Source of the DNA: Reichenbachiella sp.
Lineage (GTDB): Bacteria > Bacteroidota > Bacteroidia > Cytophagales > Cyclobacteriaceae
Reading direction: 5' to 3'
Assembly: GCF_033344935.1 (NCBI RefSeq)
Contig: NZ_JAWPMM010000001.1
Location: 496,001-560,000, forward strand
Length of the DNA stretch: 64,000 nt
Part shown: piece by piece, positions 24,504-34,176 of the stretch
Layout of the letters: every line of letters begins with the position of its first letter
Numbering within the stretch: the first letter of the stretch is position 1
The notes under the pieces: generated by a model
What the model was told of the DNA's origin: nothing
Seen by the model: only the letters and a program-made list of their open reading frames with translations
The model's database searches: none
Position numbers and translations under genes: made by a program

Positions 24504-25423
24504 AAATAAAGATCGGAACGAGGGGGAGTAAATTGGCGTTGTGGCAGGCCTATCATGTTCAGGGCTTGCTAAAAAAGCAGGGAGTGGATTCGGAGATAAT
24601 CACCATAGAAACCAAGGGAGATAAAATTCTCGATGTCACTATCGCAAAAATTGGAAGTAAGGGTGTCTTTACTGAAGAGATTGAAGAACAATTAAAAGAT
24701 GGTCGGATCGATATCGCTGTTCATAGCGCCAAAGACATGCAGTCTACTTTGCCCGAAGGGTTTGAATTGATTGCTTTTGGCGAACGTGAAAAGTCGCACG
24801 ACGTACTGGTAAGCCACAAGACCATTGATTTAGATCAAAAAGATTTAGTCTTGGGAACGTCTTCTACCAGACGTTTAGCCTTCCTAAATAAATACTACCC
24901 GCATGTAAAGACAGTACCTGTTCGTGGCAACTTACAAACACGGATTAAGAAGATGAAGGACGGGGTTTGTGATGCGCTATGGTTGGCATATGCTGGAGCA
25001 CATCGGATGGAATATGATGATATGATCGTCCATGAATTCGATCCTTCCACATTTGTTCCTGCCGTGGGTCAGGGCAGTATTGCGATAGAAGTTTGCGAGT
25101 CGTTGGATCAAGATAAAAAGGACATTGTCCGCCTGGCAGTCAATCACGAACCAAGTGAAAAATGCCTGATTGCGGAACGTTCGTTTTTAAAGAAAATGGA
25201 TGGAGGTTGTAGCATTCCAGTATTTGGGTTGGCAACCATAGAAAATGATGTACTTACCTTATATGGAGGAATCATTAGTCTAGATGGAAAGACGGTTGTT
25301 GAAAAGTCCTGTTGCTCGACAACTAATGCTGCGAAAAAAGTTGGAGAGACTTTGGGAGAGTACATTTTAGAAAATGGTGGCCGAGAAATATTAGAAGACA
25401 TTAGAAAACATCAAGCGGATTAA
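24500..25423 (+). CDS. hemC: hydroxymethylbilane synthase (porphobilinogen deaminase)
   Basis: Joins four porphobilinogens into hydroxymethylbilane in heme synthesis. It has 307 aa, normal length. IGTRGSKLALWQAYHV opens the protein, VHSAKDMQ and GTSSTRRLAFL form the active-site regions, VPVRGNLQTRIKKM binds the growing chain, and the dipyrromethane cofactor attaches to the Cys in MDGGCSIPVFG. The ATG overlaps the holB stop by 4 bp, so translation is probably coupled. hemH lies 6-7 kb upstream in the same direction but is not in the same operon. The next gene begins 1 bp past its stop. Confidence 0.96.
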   Translation: MKIKIGTRGSKLALWQAYHVQGLLKKQGVDSEIITIETKGDKILDVTIAKIGSKGVFTEEIEEQLKDGRIDIAVHSAKDMQSTLPEGFELIAFGEREKSHDVLVSHKTIDLDQKDLVLGTSSTRRLAFLNKYYPHVKTVPVRGNLQTRIKKMKDGVCDALWLAYAGAHRMEYDDMIVHEFDPSTFVPAVGQGSIAIEVCESLDQDKKDIVRLAVNHEPSEKCLIAERSFLKKMDGGCSIPVFGLATIENDVLTLYGGIISLDGKTVVEKSCCSTTNAAKKVGETLGEYILENGGREILEDIRKHQAD

Positions 25424-25424
25424 G

Positions 25425-26309
25425 ATGAAATTAAAAAGACAATTACTTTTAGTACTTACTATTTCAACGGTACTTGGGGCTTGTGCCCAGGATCAACCGA
25501 GTTTTGACGTAAAAAAATACACACAAACGGAGGAGAAGAAGGACTTTTTAGTAACTATTCACACCTCTCTTGGGGATATGAAAGCCGTACTTTATGACGA
25601 GACACCTTTGCATAGAGACAATTTTCTTAAGTTGATCAAGGAAGGCGCTTATGACAGTACGACCTGGCATCGCGTGATCAAGGAATTCATGATTCAAGGC
25701 GGTGGAATTGACATGAAACCAAGCACTCCTAAACGAACAGATAGAATACCTGCAGAGTTTGATGCCAGACTATTTCATGTGAAAGGAGCCCTAGCGGCCG
25801 CTCGTCAAGGTGATCGGGTAAATCCAGAGAAAGCTTCTAGTTGGTGTCAGTTCTATATTGTACAAGGGAAAAAGTGGACCAAAGATGAACTAACACTAGA
25901 TCAGCAAAAGTTGAATGCAGGTATAGGAAAGTTGTTACAAAATGATAAACACCTTGCGCTTAGGGAAGAACTCATTGCTATGCAGGAAAGAAGAGACTTC
26001 GATGGAATGAATAAACTGGTGATGAGCAAAGCGTCATTGATAGAATCAGAATTGGGTATATCAGTAAGAAAAGACGTAAGTCAGGAGAGAATAGATGCCT
26101 ATACCACTATTGGCGGTGCTCCTCACTTGGACGACGAATATACAGTCTTTGGTCAGGTAGTTGAGGGCTTTGATGTCATAGATAAAATTGCCGCAACCAA
26201 GACCATTAGGGAGAAGCCTATCGAAAATCTCTATTTAACTATCGAGGTAGAAGAAGTATCTAAAAAGAAGTTGAGTAAGCAATATGGTATTAGCTATCCT
26301 GAAAAATAG
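25425..26309 (+). CDS. cyclophilin-type peptidyl-prolyl isomerase lipoprotein
   Basis: Envelope lipoprotein (lipobox VLGAC, about residue 20) with a cyclophilin fold that catalyses proline cis-trans isomerisation. Motifs are ETPLHRDNFLKLIKEGAYDS, TTWHRVIKEFMIQGGGID (the catalytic Arg is in WHRV and FMIQGG forms the pocket) and, near the end, DEYTVFGQVVEGFDVIDKIA. Between about residues 140 and 220 a Lys/Glu-rich insert of roughly 75 residues separates the two halves, a feature of many Bacteroidota periplasmic cyclophilins. It is last in the GlmU-like/holB/hemC gene run; the next gene is 126 bp on. Confidence 0.9.
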   Translation: MKLKRQLLLVLTISTVLGACAQDQPSFDVKKYTQTEEKKDFLVTIHTSLGDMKAVLYDETPLHRDNFLKLIKEGAYDSTTWHRVIKEFMIQGGGIDMKPSTPKRTDRIPAEFDARLFHVKGALAAARQGDRVNPEKASSWCQFYIVQGKKWTKDELTLDQQKLNAGIGKLLQNDKHLALREELIAMQERRDFDGMNKLVMSKASLIESELGISVRKDVSQERIDAYTTIGGAPHLDDEYTVFGQVVEGFDVIDKIAATKTIREKPIENLYLTIEVEEVSKKKLSKQYGISYPEK

Positions 26310-26435
26310 GCGCTGCTATTTACTCGATTTGTGAGGAAGGCAAGGAGAAACCACCAAGGTAAATTCACAAAGAAACCGTCTTGATTTACAGAAAATTCTC
26401 TATTTTGTGGGGCTAACCCCAAAAATTGATAGGCC

Positions 26436-26978
26436 GTGCCCATCTTAGGAGAACAAAAACTGGTTAAAAAATTAAAGGGAGGATGTCACCAATCCTTTAC
26501 TACTCTCTTTCATTTGTATGCTAAAAAGCTGTATAATTTTTCGTACAAATACACCCAATCTCATGCCGAATCTGAAGAAATAGTACAAGAAGTTTTTCTT
26601 AAAATTTGGAATAAGAGAGAGACTATCAATCCTAAACTTTCTTTCAATGCTTTTTTAATCACTATTGCAAAAAATCACATTTTCAACAGAATCAAAAAGG
26701 AAGCTAGTCGCAAGCAATATCGAAATCAAATCGAGGATGCTGAGCTTGTGACCAATGAAACGGAGAGTAAAGTTATTTTTGCAGACCTGGAGCAAATAGC
26801 TAAAAGCAAAATAGAAGATCTTCCTCCTAAGCGGAAACAGATTTTTTTGCTTAGAAGAGATTCCGGTATGTCCGTCAAGGAGATTGCTCAAAAACTGGGA
26901 ATAGCCGAAAGTACGGTAGAAAACCAAATGAATAAGGCGATTAAAACCTTAAAAACCAACCTTTCAAAATTTTCTTAA
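26436..26978 (+). CDS. ECF-type RNA polymerase sigma factor (FecI-like)
   Basis: A sigma-70 family factor of 180 aa with only regions 2 and 4. Region 2 includes YAKKLYNFSYKYTQSHAE and EEIVQEVFLKIWNKRETI. Region 4 includes LPPKRKQIFLLRRDSGMSVK and the helix-turn-helix AQKLGIAESTVENQMNKAIK. It belongs to the Bacteroidota group paired with FecR anti-sigmas. The start is GTG at 26436; a small hairpin TGGGG-CTAA-CCCCA (26408-26421) lies just upstream. It should direct transcription of its own receptor operon, probably fecR, the STN receptor and perhaps susC/susD, when a ligand is imported. Confidence 0.92.
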   Translation: MPILGEQKLVKKLKGGCHQSFTTLFHLYAKKLYNFSYKYTQSHAESEEIVQEVFLKIWNKRETINPKLSFNAFLITIAKNHIFNRIKKEASRKQYRNQIEDAELVTNETESKVIFADLEQIAKSKIEDLPPKRKQIFLLRRDSGMSVKEIAQKLGIAESTVENQMNKAIKTLKTNLSKFS

Positions 26979-27045
26979 AAAAATGGAATACAGAGTGGGT
27001 GCTGTTGCGACTTTGTCTGTATAGAATATGTAAACTATCAAACGA

Positions 27046-28026
27046 TTGGATTTTTTAAACAAGTATCGAGCTTTTAAAGCGGGCCAACTATCTCAGGAAG
27101 AGGCTGAGGAGTTTGTGGCATGGATGAATTCGAAAGAAGGGGAAGAAAAGATTTTGGGGGATATCGAAAACGATTGGAATTATCTGGATGCCAAGGAGGC
27201 CACTGATGAGACCAGACTAGAGTCGATACTTACTCAGATCAAAGCTGAAACGGGAGAAGAAAGTGCACAGGAATCAAGAAGTCATTTTTTCTCAAAGCTG
27301 GCAGCAGCTGTGGCACTTTTGGTTGTATTTGCAGGATTGACCTATTTGATATTTCCTGAATTGCAGACCCTAAATCAACCTCAACGGATTGTGAAAGTCA
27401 ATCCAAGTGGTCAGAAGTCCACTCATTTCTTGCCAGACGGTAGTAAGGTGTATCTGAATGCTGAAAGTTCTATCAGTTATGCTCGTGAGTTTGAAGGCGA
27501 TAAAAGAGCAATTGAATTGAAGGGGGAGGCCTATTTTGAAGTAACAAAAAATCCTGAAAAACCATTTGTGGTCAAATCCAAAGGAGTATCTACCACTGCA
27601 ATTGGTACAGCTTTTAATGTTCGTGCATATGCTAATGAGAAGAAACTCGGTATTGCGCTTACTGAAGGAAAGGTAAAAGTGACCTCAACAAACTTAGAGG
27701 AGGAGTTTTTCTTGGTTCCAGGAGAACAGCTTCATTATTCTTCAGATTCAAAAAGAGTTTCAAAATCAGAGTTTGACACAGATGAAATAGTAGGTTGGAA
27801 AAACGGCCTAATTAAGTTTCAGGAGGCTAATTATGAAGAAGTGAAAAGCCGACTAGAGCGATGGTTTGGTGTTCGTATTGTGAGTAATGTAGACCCTTCG
27901 GAAAGGTGGAAATATACTGGGTCATTTGAAAACCAGTCGCTTGAGATGATTTTAGAGGGAATGAAACTGACCAAAAACTTTGAGTATAAAATGGAGCAAA
28001 AAAAGGTAGAAATTATGTTCAAGTAA
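27046..28026 (+). CDS. FecR-family anti-sigma factor
   Basis: Membrane anti-sigma that holds the neighbouring ECF sigma and receives a signal from a TonB receptor. In the 326 aa, the cytosolic N-terminal domain (about 1-83, QLSQEEAEEFVAWMNSKEGE) is followed by one membrane helix (LAAAVALLVVFAGLTYLIF). The periplasmic FecR domain has LPDGSKVYLNAESSISYARE, ELKGEAYFEVTKNPEKPF and TAIGTAFNVRAY, and the DUF4974-type C-terminal domain has KFQEANYEEVKSRLERWFGV. An in-frame stop at 27031 and no ATG leave TTG at 27046 as start. It lies 67 bp after the sigma gene and 10 bp before the receptor. Confidence 0.92.
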   Translation: MDFLNKYRAFKAGQLSQEEAEEFVAWMNSKEGEEKILGDIENDWNYLDAKEATDETRLESILTQIKAETGEESAQESRSHFFSKLAAAVALLVVFAGLTYLIFPELQTLNQPQRIVKVNPSGQKSTHFLPDGSKVYLNAESSISYAREFEGDKRAIELKGEAYFEVTKNPEKPFVVKSKGVSTTAIGTAFNVRAYANEKKLGIALTEGKVKVTSTNLEEEFFLVPGEQLHYSSDSKRVSKSEFDTDEIVGWKNGLIKFQEANYEEVKSRLERWFGVRIVSNVDPSERWKYTGSFENQSLEMILEGMKLTKNFEYKMEQKKVEIMFK

Positions 28027-28036
28027 ACCTCAGCCT

Positions 28037-30955
28037 ATGCTAAAAACCTTTACTAGAATTGTCTTTCTTGGTTTGGTATTTTCTTATTCTTTGTTTGCCG
28101 CTCCCGGCGATGAAAGCAAATATGATAATATCAAAAACACCAAAGTCAGTATAATTCTGAAAGAGGTTTCTATTGAGCAAGCATTTCAACTGATTGAAAA
28201 AAATACTTCTTTTCGATTTGCCTTTGATGAAAAGGATATCGACCCGTCCTTAAGAATTAGTAACTCAGACAAGAACATACCGCTTTCTGAATTGCTTCTA
28301 AAAATTTCCGAAAAAAGTCAGCTCAAATTCAAGCAGATCAATAATACGATCAATGTTTATAAAAATTCGTCGAGTGAAGGTCTAGCCAATGAATCTATTC
28401 GACACTTTAAAGTAGGTGGTCAAATTCTGAATGAAGAGGATGGGACTCCTTTGGCTGGTGTCTCCATTAGAGTCAGTGGTTCTAATATTGGAATTATATC
28501 AGATTTAGAAGGTGATTTTGAATTGACCATTCCCGGTCAATCCGCCAGATTGCTAATATCCTACGTTGGATTTGAAACTATCAAAGTAGATGTTGCACCT
28601 TCAATGACCAATCTGAGGGTTGGGATAAAAACGGATTTAAAAAGCCTAAATGATGTGGTGGTGGTAGGCACAAGGTTCAATCCCAGATCAGTTTTAGATT
28701 CGCCAGTGCCCATAGACAATATATCTAGTCAAGAACTGGAGGCTACAGGTCAGCTTACCCTTGATCAGATGATCAACTTCAAAATGCAGTCATTCAACGC
28801 ATCTCAACAGACCATTTCCGATGCTACCGCCCATTTCAACCCTGCTGATTTAAGAGGGTTGGGTCCTTCGCGTACGCTTATATTGATCAACGGCAAACGG
28901 AAAAACCCTAGTGCATTGGTGTATATCAATGATACACCGGGAAAAGGTGAGGTGGGGGTAGATATGCAGAGTATTCCAATAGGAGCCGTAGAACGTGTAG
29001 AAATCCTTAGGGATGGTGCGTCTGCTCAATACGGTTCTGACGCAATAGCCGGAGTCATTAACATCATTTTAAAAGAGGATACCGAAATCACGAGTATCAA
29101 TGCTTTTTCGGGTATTACCACTAAAGGAGATGGGTTGCACTATGGTTTAAGTGCCAATACTGGTTTTGAATTACCTCGGAATGGATTTCTGAATATTACT
29201 ACCTCATTTAAAGAGCAAGAGTATACGAATAGGGCAGGCAGCCCAGGAAAGGATGAGTTTTTGAATGATGAAAACTTTGAAGATTGGGTAGCAGAAAACC
29301 CCGACTTGGGAATGATCGTGGGCCAGCCTGATATGTCAACTTTTGATGTATTCTATAATGCAGATATTCCAATAAACGACAATTCCGAACTGTATTCTTT
29401 TGGTGGTATTACATTGAGAAAGGGGTCGAGTTTTGCTTTGTACAGAACGCCCTATTGGGTGCCGGATCCTGACCACATTTTTCACAAAGATGATGAGGTG
29501 TATAACGGCTTTCACCCAACTTTCGAAACCGACATCAAAGACCATACGCTGGGTTTTGGAGTTAGAAGCAAGATTCGAGATTGGGCAGTGGATATTAGTG
29601 CAGTTTCAGGAGCTAATACAGTAGACTATCATATTGGCCAAACCATGAATCCGGCTCTAGGACGGCAAAGTCCCACACGATTTGAGGCAGGAGGATATGA
29701 GTTTCAAAACTTTGTGAGTAATGTGGATTTATTCAAGCGCGTAGGTGATTTCAATATTGGTTTTGGTTCTGAATTTCGGACGGAACGTTTTCAAGCGTTT
29801 GCTGGTGAGCCTGCTTCATACGAAGGCAATGGAGCAATTTCATTTCCTGGGATTAGACCAACAGATGAGGTAAATGAAAATAGGTATAATGTGGGTGTTT
29901 ATACTGATCTGGAATACGACAATGAAGTAATTTTAATCGGAGGAGCAGCTAGGTTTGAAAATTATGATGATTTTGGAAAGAATTTTACCTGGAAAATTAA
30001 TTCGAGATATAGGCCGTTTGGCGATCTGATAGCGATTAGAGCGTCAGCAAGTACGGGTTTTCGAGCACCCTCCTTACATCAAATCTATTTGAGTAATGTA
30101 CAAACACTGGTTTCTGATGGCACCATCTCCAATCAAGGGACTTTCAGCAATCATAGTCCAGTTATTCGCGAATTAGAGGTACCCAATTTGACTCAGGAAA
30201 GTTCTATAAATCTTTCTGTTGGCACGGCCATACAACCCATCTCCAAACTGGAAGTAACGCTGGACTATTACGACATTCGAGTCAATAATCGAATTCTCTT
30301 TACAAATGAAATCGGGTCCGATGGGAATCCTAATACTTTCACTGCGCTAGAAGATACGCTGAGCTCTTATGAAGTGACCAGTTTGAAGTTTTTTATCAAT
30401 GCGGCCGATACAAGAACAAAAGGAATAGACGCGGTGGCCACTTACCGCGATATCCTTTTTGGAAATGGAATGTTAGATATCAGTTTCGCTGCCAATCTCA
30501 ATTCGACCTCCATTGTAAGTGCCATTCGAACACCGGACCCGATTGCAGCTTCAGGCAATGAAATATTTAATAGGAAGGAACAGGCACGTATTATTTCTGC
30601 TCGACCAGCGAGTAAACTCCTTCTGGGAATGGACTATGGTTTGGGGAAATTTTCAGCAGGGCTTCGGTTTACAAGGTTTGGAGAGGTGACGTGGAAACAT
30701 GCCGAGGATCCAGGCAAGGATCAGACGTTTTCTGCTAAGTTAGTTACCGACTTAAACATGGAATATCGTCTGAGCCATACGGCTACATTCGGACTTTCAA
30801 TTAATAATATTTTTAATGTGTACCCAGACGAAGTAGATCCTAAAGGCGATCCGATTACCAATTTAGGAGGTCGCTTCAAATATGCTTGGGAGGTGAATCA
30901 ATTCGGGTATTTAGGCACTACGGTTTCAGCTAATTTTAGAATTAAATTCGATTAA
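28037..30955 (+). CDS. TonB-dependent receptor with N-terminal STN signalling domain
   Basis: Outer-membrane active transporter and signal transducer, 972 aa. Signal peptide about 1-21. The STN (secretin/TonB short N-terminal) domain at about 35-112 (VSIILKEVSIEQAFQLIEKN and later NTINVYKN) contacts FecR in the periplasm. A carboxypeptidase-D-like regulatory domain follows (VGGQILNEEDGTPLAGVSI, about 125-205). The plug has DLRGLGPSRTLILINGKRK and ERVEILRDGASAQYGSDAIA, and a 22-strand-type barrel ends in VSANFRIKFD. The plug is of the FecA/iron-complex type, not SusC type. It is placed 10 bp after fecR, forming a complete sigma/anti-sigma/receptor trio. The ligand is unknown. Confidence 0.92.
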   Translation: MLKTFTRIVFLGLVFSYSLFAAPGDESKYDNIKNTKVSIILKEVSIEQAFQLIEKNTSFRFAFDEKDIDPSLRISNSDKNIPLSELLLKISEKSQLKFKQINNTINVYKNSSSEGLANESIRHFKVGGQILNEEDGTPLAGVSIRVSGSNIGIISDLEGDFELTIPGQSARLLISYVGFETIKVDVAPSMTNLRVGIKTDLKSLNDVVVVGTRFNPRSVLDSPVPIDNISSQELEATGQLTLDQMINFKMQSFNASQQTISDATAHFNPADLRGLGPSRTLILINGKRKNPSALVYINDTPGKGEVGVDMQSIPIGAVERVEILRDGASAQYGSDAIAGVINIILKEDTEITSINAFSGITTKGDGLHYGLSANTGFELPRNGFLNITTSFKEQEYTNRAGSPGKDEFLNDENFEDWVAENPDLGMIVGQPDMSTFDVFYNADIPINDNSELYSFGGITLRKGSSFALYRTPYWVPDPDHIFHKDDEVYNGFHPTFETDIKDHTLGFGVRSKIRDWAVDISAVSGANTVDYHIGQTMNPALGRQSPTRFEAGGYEFQNFVSNVDLFKRVGDFNIGFGSEFRTERFQAFAGEPASYEGNGAISFPGIRPTDEVNENRYNVGVYTDLEYDNEVILIGGAARFENYDDFGKNFTWKINSRYRPFGDLIAIRASASTGFRAPSLHQIYLSNVQTLVSDGTISNQGTFSNHSPVIRELEVPNLTQESSINLSVGTAIQPISKLEVTLDYYDIRVNNRILFTNEIGSDGNPNTFTALEDTLSSYEVTSLKFFINAADTRTKGIDAVATYRDILFGNGMLDISFAANLNSTSIVSAIRTPDPIAASGNEIFNRKEQARIISARPASKLLLGMDYGLGKFSAGLRFTRFGEVTWKHAEDPGKDQTFSAKLVTDLNMEYRLSHTATFGLSINNIFNVYPDEVDPKGDPITNLGGRFKYAWEVNQFGYLGTTVSANFRIKFD

Positions 30956-31188
30956 CTGCGATATTTAATTTTATAATATTCTCTATTTGCAAAAGAAAAT
31001 ATTATTATTCTCTCAAATAATACCCTTACACTTCATTCTAATTTTTTCCTCTTTTCTGCCTTAAAAGTCTGCATAAGACAATTTGGTTAGTTGACCTCCG
31101 GATAGCTAGTGGCTAGTAATAGAGCGATTGTTTTCCAATAGCTAACAGACGTTAGTTGCGAATTATTTAAACTCTAAAACCAAACTTT

Positions 31189-34161
31189 ATGAAAAAAGTT
31201 TACTCTGCATTAACCGTAATGCTAATGTTATCGGTTACTGTTGCCTTTGCCCAGAAAACGGTTTCAGGTACGGTGACAGATGGATCATCCGGCGAGCCAC
31301 TCGTTGGGGTGAATGTCATTGAAAAAGGCACCGCCAACGGTGCTTTGACAGACCTAGATGGTAACTTCAAAATAGAAGTAACGGACGGGGCTGTTTTAGT
31401 TTTTTCTTATATAGGATATGTTGGATCTGAGGTGACCGTAGGGTCGCAAGCTCAGATAGACGTTTCCATGAAAGAAGATGTCACAAACCTTGAAGAAGTA
31501 ATTGTTACAGGTTTGGCCACCTCTGTGAAGCGGTCGAATTTGGCTAATGCAGTAGCTTCTGTATCGGGTGAAGATTTGGCTGGAAAGACAAACATTCAAA
31601 CCTTGGATGGGGGTCTTCAGGGTAAAGTAGCTGGAGCGAATATTCTAAATAATTCGGGTGCACCAGGAGGAGGTATTTCTATGAAGCTTAGAGGTATTAC
31701 AACGATTACGGGTTCTTCTGAGCCACTTTATATAGTAGATGGTGTATACATAGATAACTCCGCTGTTTCAAATGGTTCAAATACTGTTACCGCAGCATCT
31801 ACGAATGGTGCTATGACAACTAATCAGGACAACGCAGCCAACAGGATTGCTGATTTAGATCCCTCTGACATTGAAAGTATTGAGATACTAAAGGGAGCAT
31901 CAGCGTCAGCCATCTATGGTTCGCGAGCAAATGCCGGTGTGGTCATCATCACTACCAAAAGAGGAAGTGAAGGGAAAACTCAAATTACTTTTAAACAGGA
32001 TATTGGTTTTGCAAAAATCTTAAACCCACTTGGTACAAGACCATTCACTTCAAACCTTGTTCTTTCTGATTTTGGGCCAACCGCTCAAGCTGAATTTGAT
32101 GCAGCCAACGCTTCTGGCCAGCTGTACGATTATGAAGATGAAATGTACGGTGAGACAGGACTGTTGACTAATACTAAAGTTACTTTAGCTGGAGGTAGTG
32201 ATAGAACGAAATTTTACCTTTCTGCAAGTAGAAAAGATGAAGAAGGTATTATAAAAAATACTGGATTTGAAAGAAATTCTGTGAGAGCTAATATTGACCA
32301 CAAAATTTCAAAGTTTGTTGATATTAATTTGTCAACCAATTATATAAAGTCAAAGACTGGACGTGGACTAACGAACAATGATAACGCTGGTGTTTCTTAT
32401 GGAGTGGCTTTGTCAAGTACTTTGCCCTGGCAGGATCTATATCCAAATGAAAATGGGATATACCCCAATCATCCGACCAATCCGTCCAACCCATTGGCTA
32501 CAAGAGATAAGTCGACAGTAGAAGATGAAACGAACCGGTTTGTTATTGGGTCAGGGATTAATTTCAATCTTTTGAGAAAAGAGAACTCTTTTCTTCAGTT
32601 GAAATTACAAGGAGGACTGGATTACTACAATAATGAATCTACGCTCCATTTTCCTGAAGATCTGCAATTCACAATCGGCAATCAAGATGGGGTGTATTCA
32701 AGAGGAAATAATGTAACATTCAATACAAACATGTCAGCCTTCTTGATTTATAATACAAGTGTTGGAGATGTTGATCTTACATCATCTGCTGGTGTGAATC
32801 GTTTGGACCAGTCTAAAGAGCTTTTGACTGTACAAGCTCAACAATTGACAGCCGGACAACAAAATCTGCAGCAAGGAGGATCTTTAACAGCCTTTCATAG
32901 AAGGTTGGAATCGCAAGATTTAGGTTATGCTATTCAGCAAGAGGCCAATTGGGATGATAAGTTAATCGCAACGGCTAGTGTAAGGTTGGATAAATCGACG
33001 TTAAATGGTGATGCGAATAAACTTTATACTTATCCAAAGTTCTCACTAGCCGCTAACTTAGCAAATTTCGAATTCTGGAATGTGGGTATAATCAGCCAGC
33101 TGAAACTAAGAGGAGCCTATGGAGAAGCTGGTGGTGTGCCAAATCCGAACTCTGTAACTTTCGTCCAACCAAAATTCACAGCCCTTGCCCCATTAAATAC
33201 AGGTGGTAACACAGGATCAGTAGTTGGAACTGCCTTTGGTGATCCTAATGTAGAGCCAGAAAGATCTAAAGAGCTTGAGTTTGGGTTTGATCTTGGGTTG
33301 TTGGATGGTCGAATTGGATACACTTTTACCTGGTACAACAAGAAAGTTGAAGATTTGATATTGGTGGCTGCAATGCCTCCGACCTCTGGGTTCTTGAATC
33401 AGCAAACTAATTTGGGGGCTTTGCAGAATAAAGGGATTGAGATGTCTTTGAATGCGTTAGTTGTGAATAATTCCGCTATCAAATGGAACACCACGGTAAA
33501 TTGGTGGACCAATGAATCTGAAATGACAAGATTAGATGTTCCAGCCTTTAACCCTCCTGGAGGTGGTTTTGGTGCTGGCCTAGGAACGATTCGATTGGAA
33601 GAAGGCAAATCACTAACTCAAATCGTTGGTACCGCTGGTTCTTCTGAAGTCGTTCAACTTGGCGATGCTGCTCCAGATTTTCAGTTGGGCTGGAGTAATG
33701 ATATTACTTTCTTGAAAAACTTCACCTTCTCTATGTTGTGGCACTGGAAAAAGGGTGGGCAAAACGTAAACCTTACTGGTTTATTAACAGATTTCGGAGG
33801 CACCTCATATAATTATGACGAATTGTTGGATGACGGACAGCGTTTGGGAGACGCTAGAATAGCTGCATTCTTCAGTGGGGAAAATTCTACACTATTCGTA
33901 GAGGACGCGGACTATATCAAGTTAAGAGAGGTATCTCTTTATTATTCTATCCCTAAATCAGTTTTGGGAAATGCTTTCAATGGCACCATAGATAGAGTGA
34001 GGGTAGGTATCTCAGGTAATAACTTGTTCATGGAAACTCCATATACAAGTTATGATCCTGAAGTCTCAAACTTCGGAAGTGGCGGGGTACTACAAGGTAT
34101 AGAGGTAACTCCATTTCCATCCTCAAAAAGAATGTTTTTTCACTTAGAAGTTGGATTCTAA
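31189..34161 (+). CDS. SusC/RagA-family TonB-linked outer-membrane protein
   Basis: SusC-type importer of 990 aa. Signal peptide to VAFAQ, then a CarboxypepD_reg-like domain (VSGTVTDGSSGEPLVGVNV to about 110), a plug with EPLYIVDGVYIDNSAVSNGS and DIESIEILKGASASAIYGSR, ANAGVVIITTKRGSEGK, and a large barrel ending HLEVGF. No STN domain precedes it. With the lipoprotein SusD it forms a lidded transporter for oligosaccharides, peptides or other large nutrients. It is separated from the upstream receptor by 233 bp, in which I see no clear TAnnTTTG box, so it may use the ECF sigma or an activator. Confidence 0.93.
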   Translation: MKKVYSALTVMLMLSVTVAFAQKTVSGTVTDGSSGEPLVGVNVIEKGTANGALTDLDGNFKIEVTDGAVLVFSYIGYVGSEVTVGSQAQIDVSMKEDVTNLEEVIVTGLATSVKRSNLANAVASVSGEDLAGKTNIQTLDGGLQGKVAGANILNNSGAPGGGISMKLRGITTITGSSEPLYIVDGVYIDNSAVSNGSNTVTAASTNGAMTTNQDNAANRIADLDPSDIESIEILKGASASAIYGSRANAGVVIITTKRGSEGKTQITFKQDIGFAKILNPLGTRPFTSNLVLSDFGPTAQAEFDAANASGQLYDYEDEMYGETGLLTNTKVTLAGGSDRTKFYLSASRKDEEGIIKNTGFERNSVRANIDHKISKFVDINLSTNYIKSKTGRGLTNNDNAGVSYGVALSSTLPWQDLYPNENGIYPNHPTNPSNPLATRDKSTVEDETNRFVIGSGINFNLLRKENSFLQLKLQGGLDYYNNESTLHFPEDLQFTIGNQDGVYSRGNNVTFNTNMSAFLIYNTSVGDVDLTSSAGVNRLDQSKELLTVQAQQLTAGQQNLQQGGSLTAFHRRLESQDLGYAIQQEANWDDKLIATASVRLDKSTLNGDANKLYTYPKFSLAANLANFEFWNVGIISQLKLRGAYGEAGGVPNPNSVTFVQPKFTALAPLNTGGNTGSVVGTAFGDPNVEPERSKELEFGFDLGLLDGRIGYTFTWYNKKVEDLILVAAMPPTSGFLNQQTNLGALQNKGIEMSLNALVVNNSAIKWNTTVNWWTNESEMTRLDVPAFNPPGGGFGAGLGTIRLEEGKSLTQIVGTAGSSEVVQLGDAAPDFQLGWSNDITFLKNFTFSMLWHWKKGGQNVNLTGLLTDFGGTSYNYDELLDDGQRLGDARIAAFFSGENSTLFVEDADYIKLREVSLYYSIPKSVLGNAFNGTIDRVRVGISGNNLFMETPYTSYDPEVSNFGSGGVLQGIEVTPFPSSKRMFFHLEVGF

Positions 34162-34176
34162 AAAACGAATTGAATT

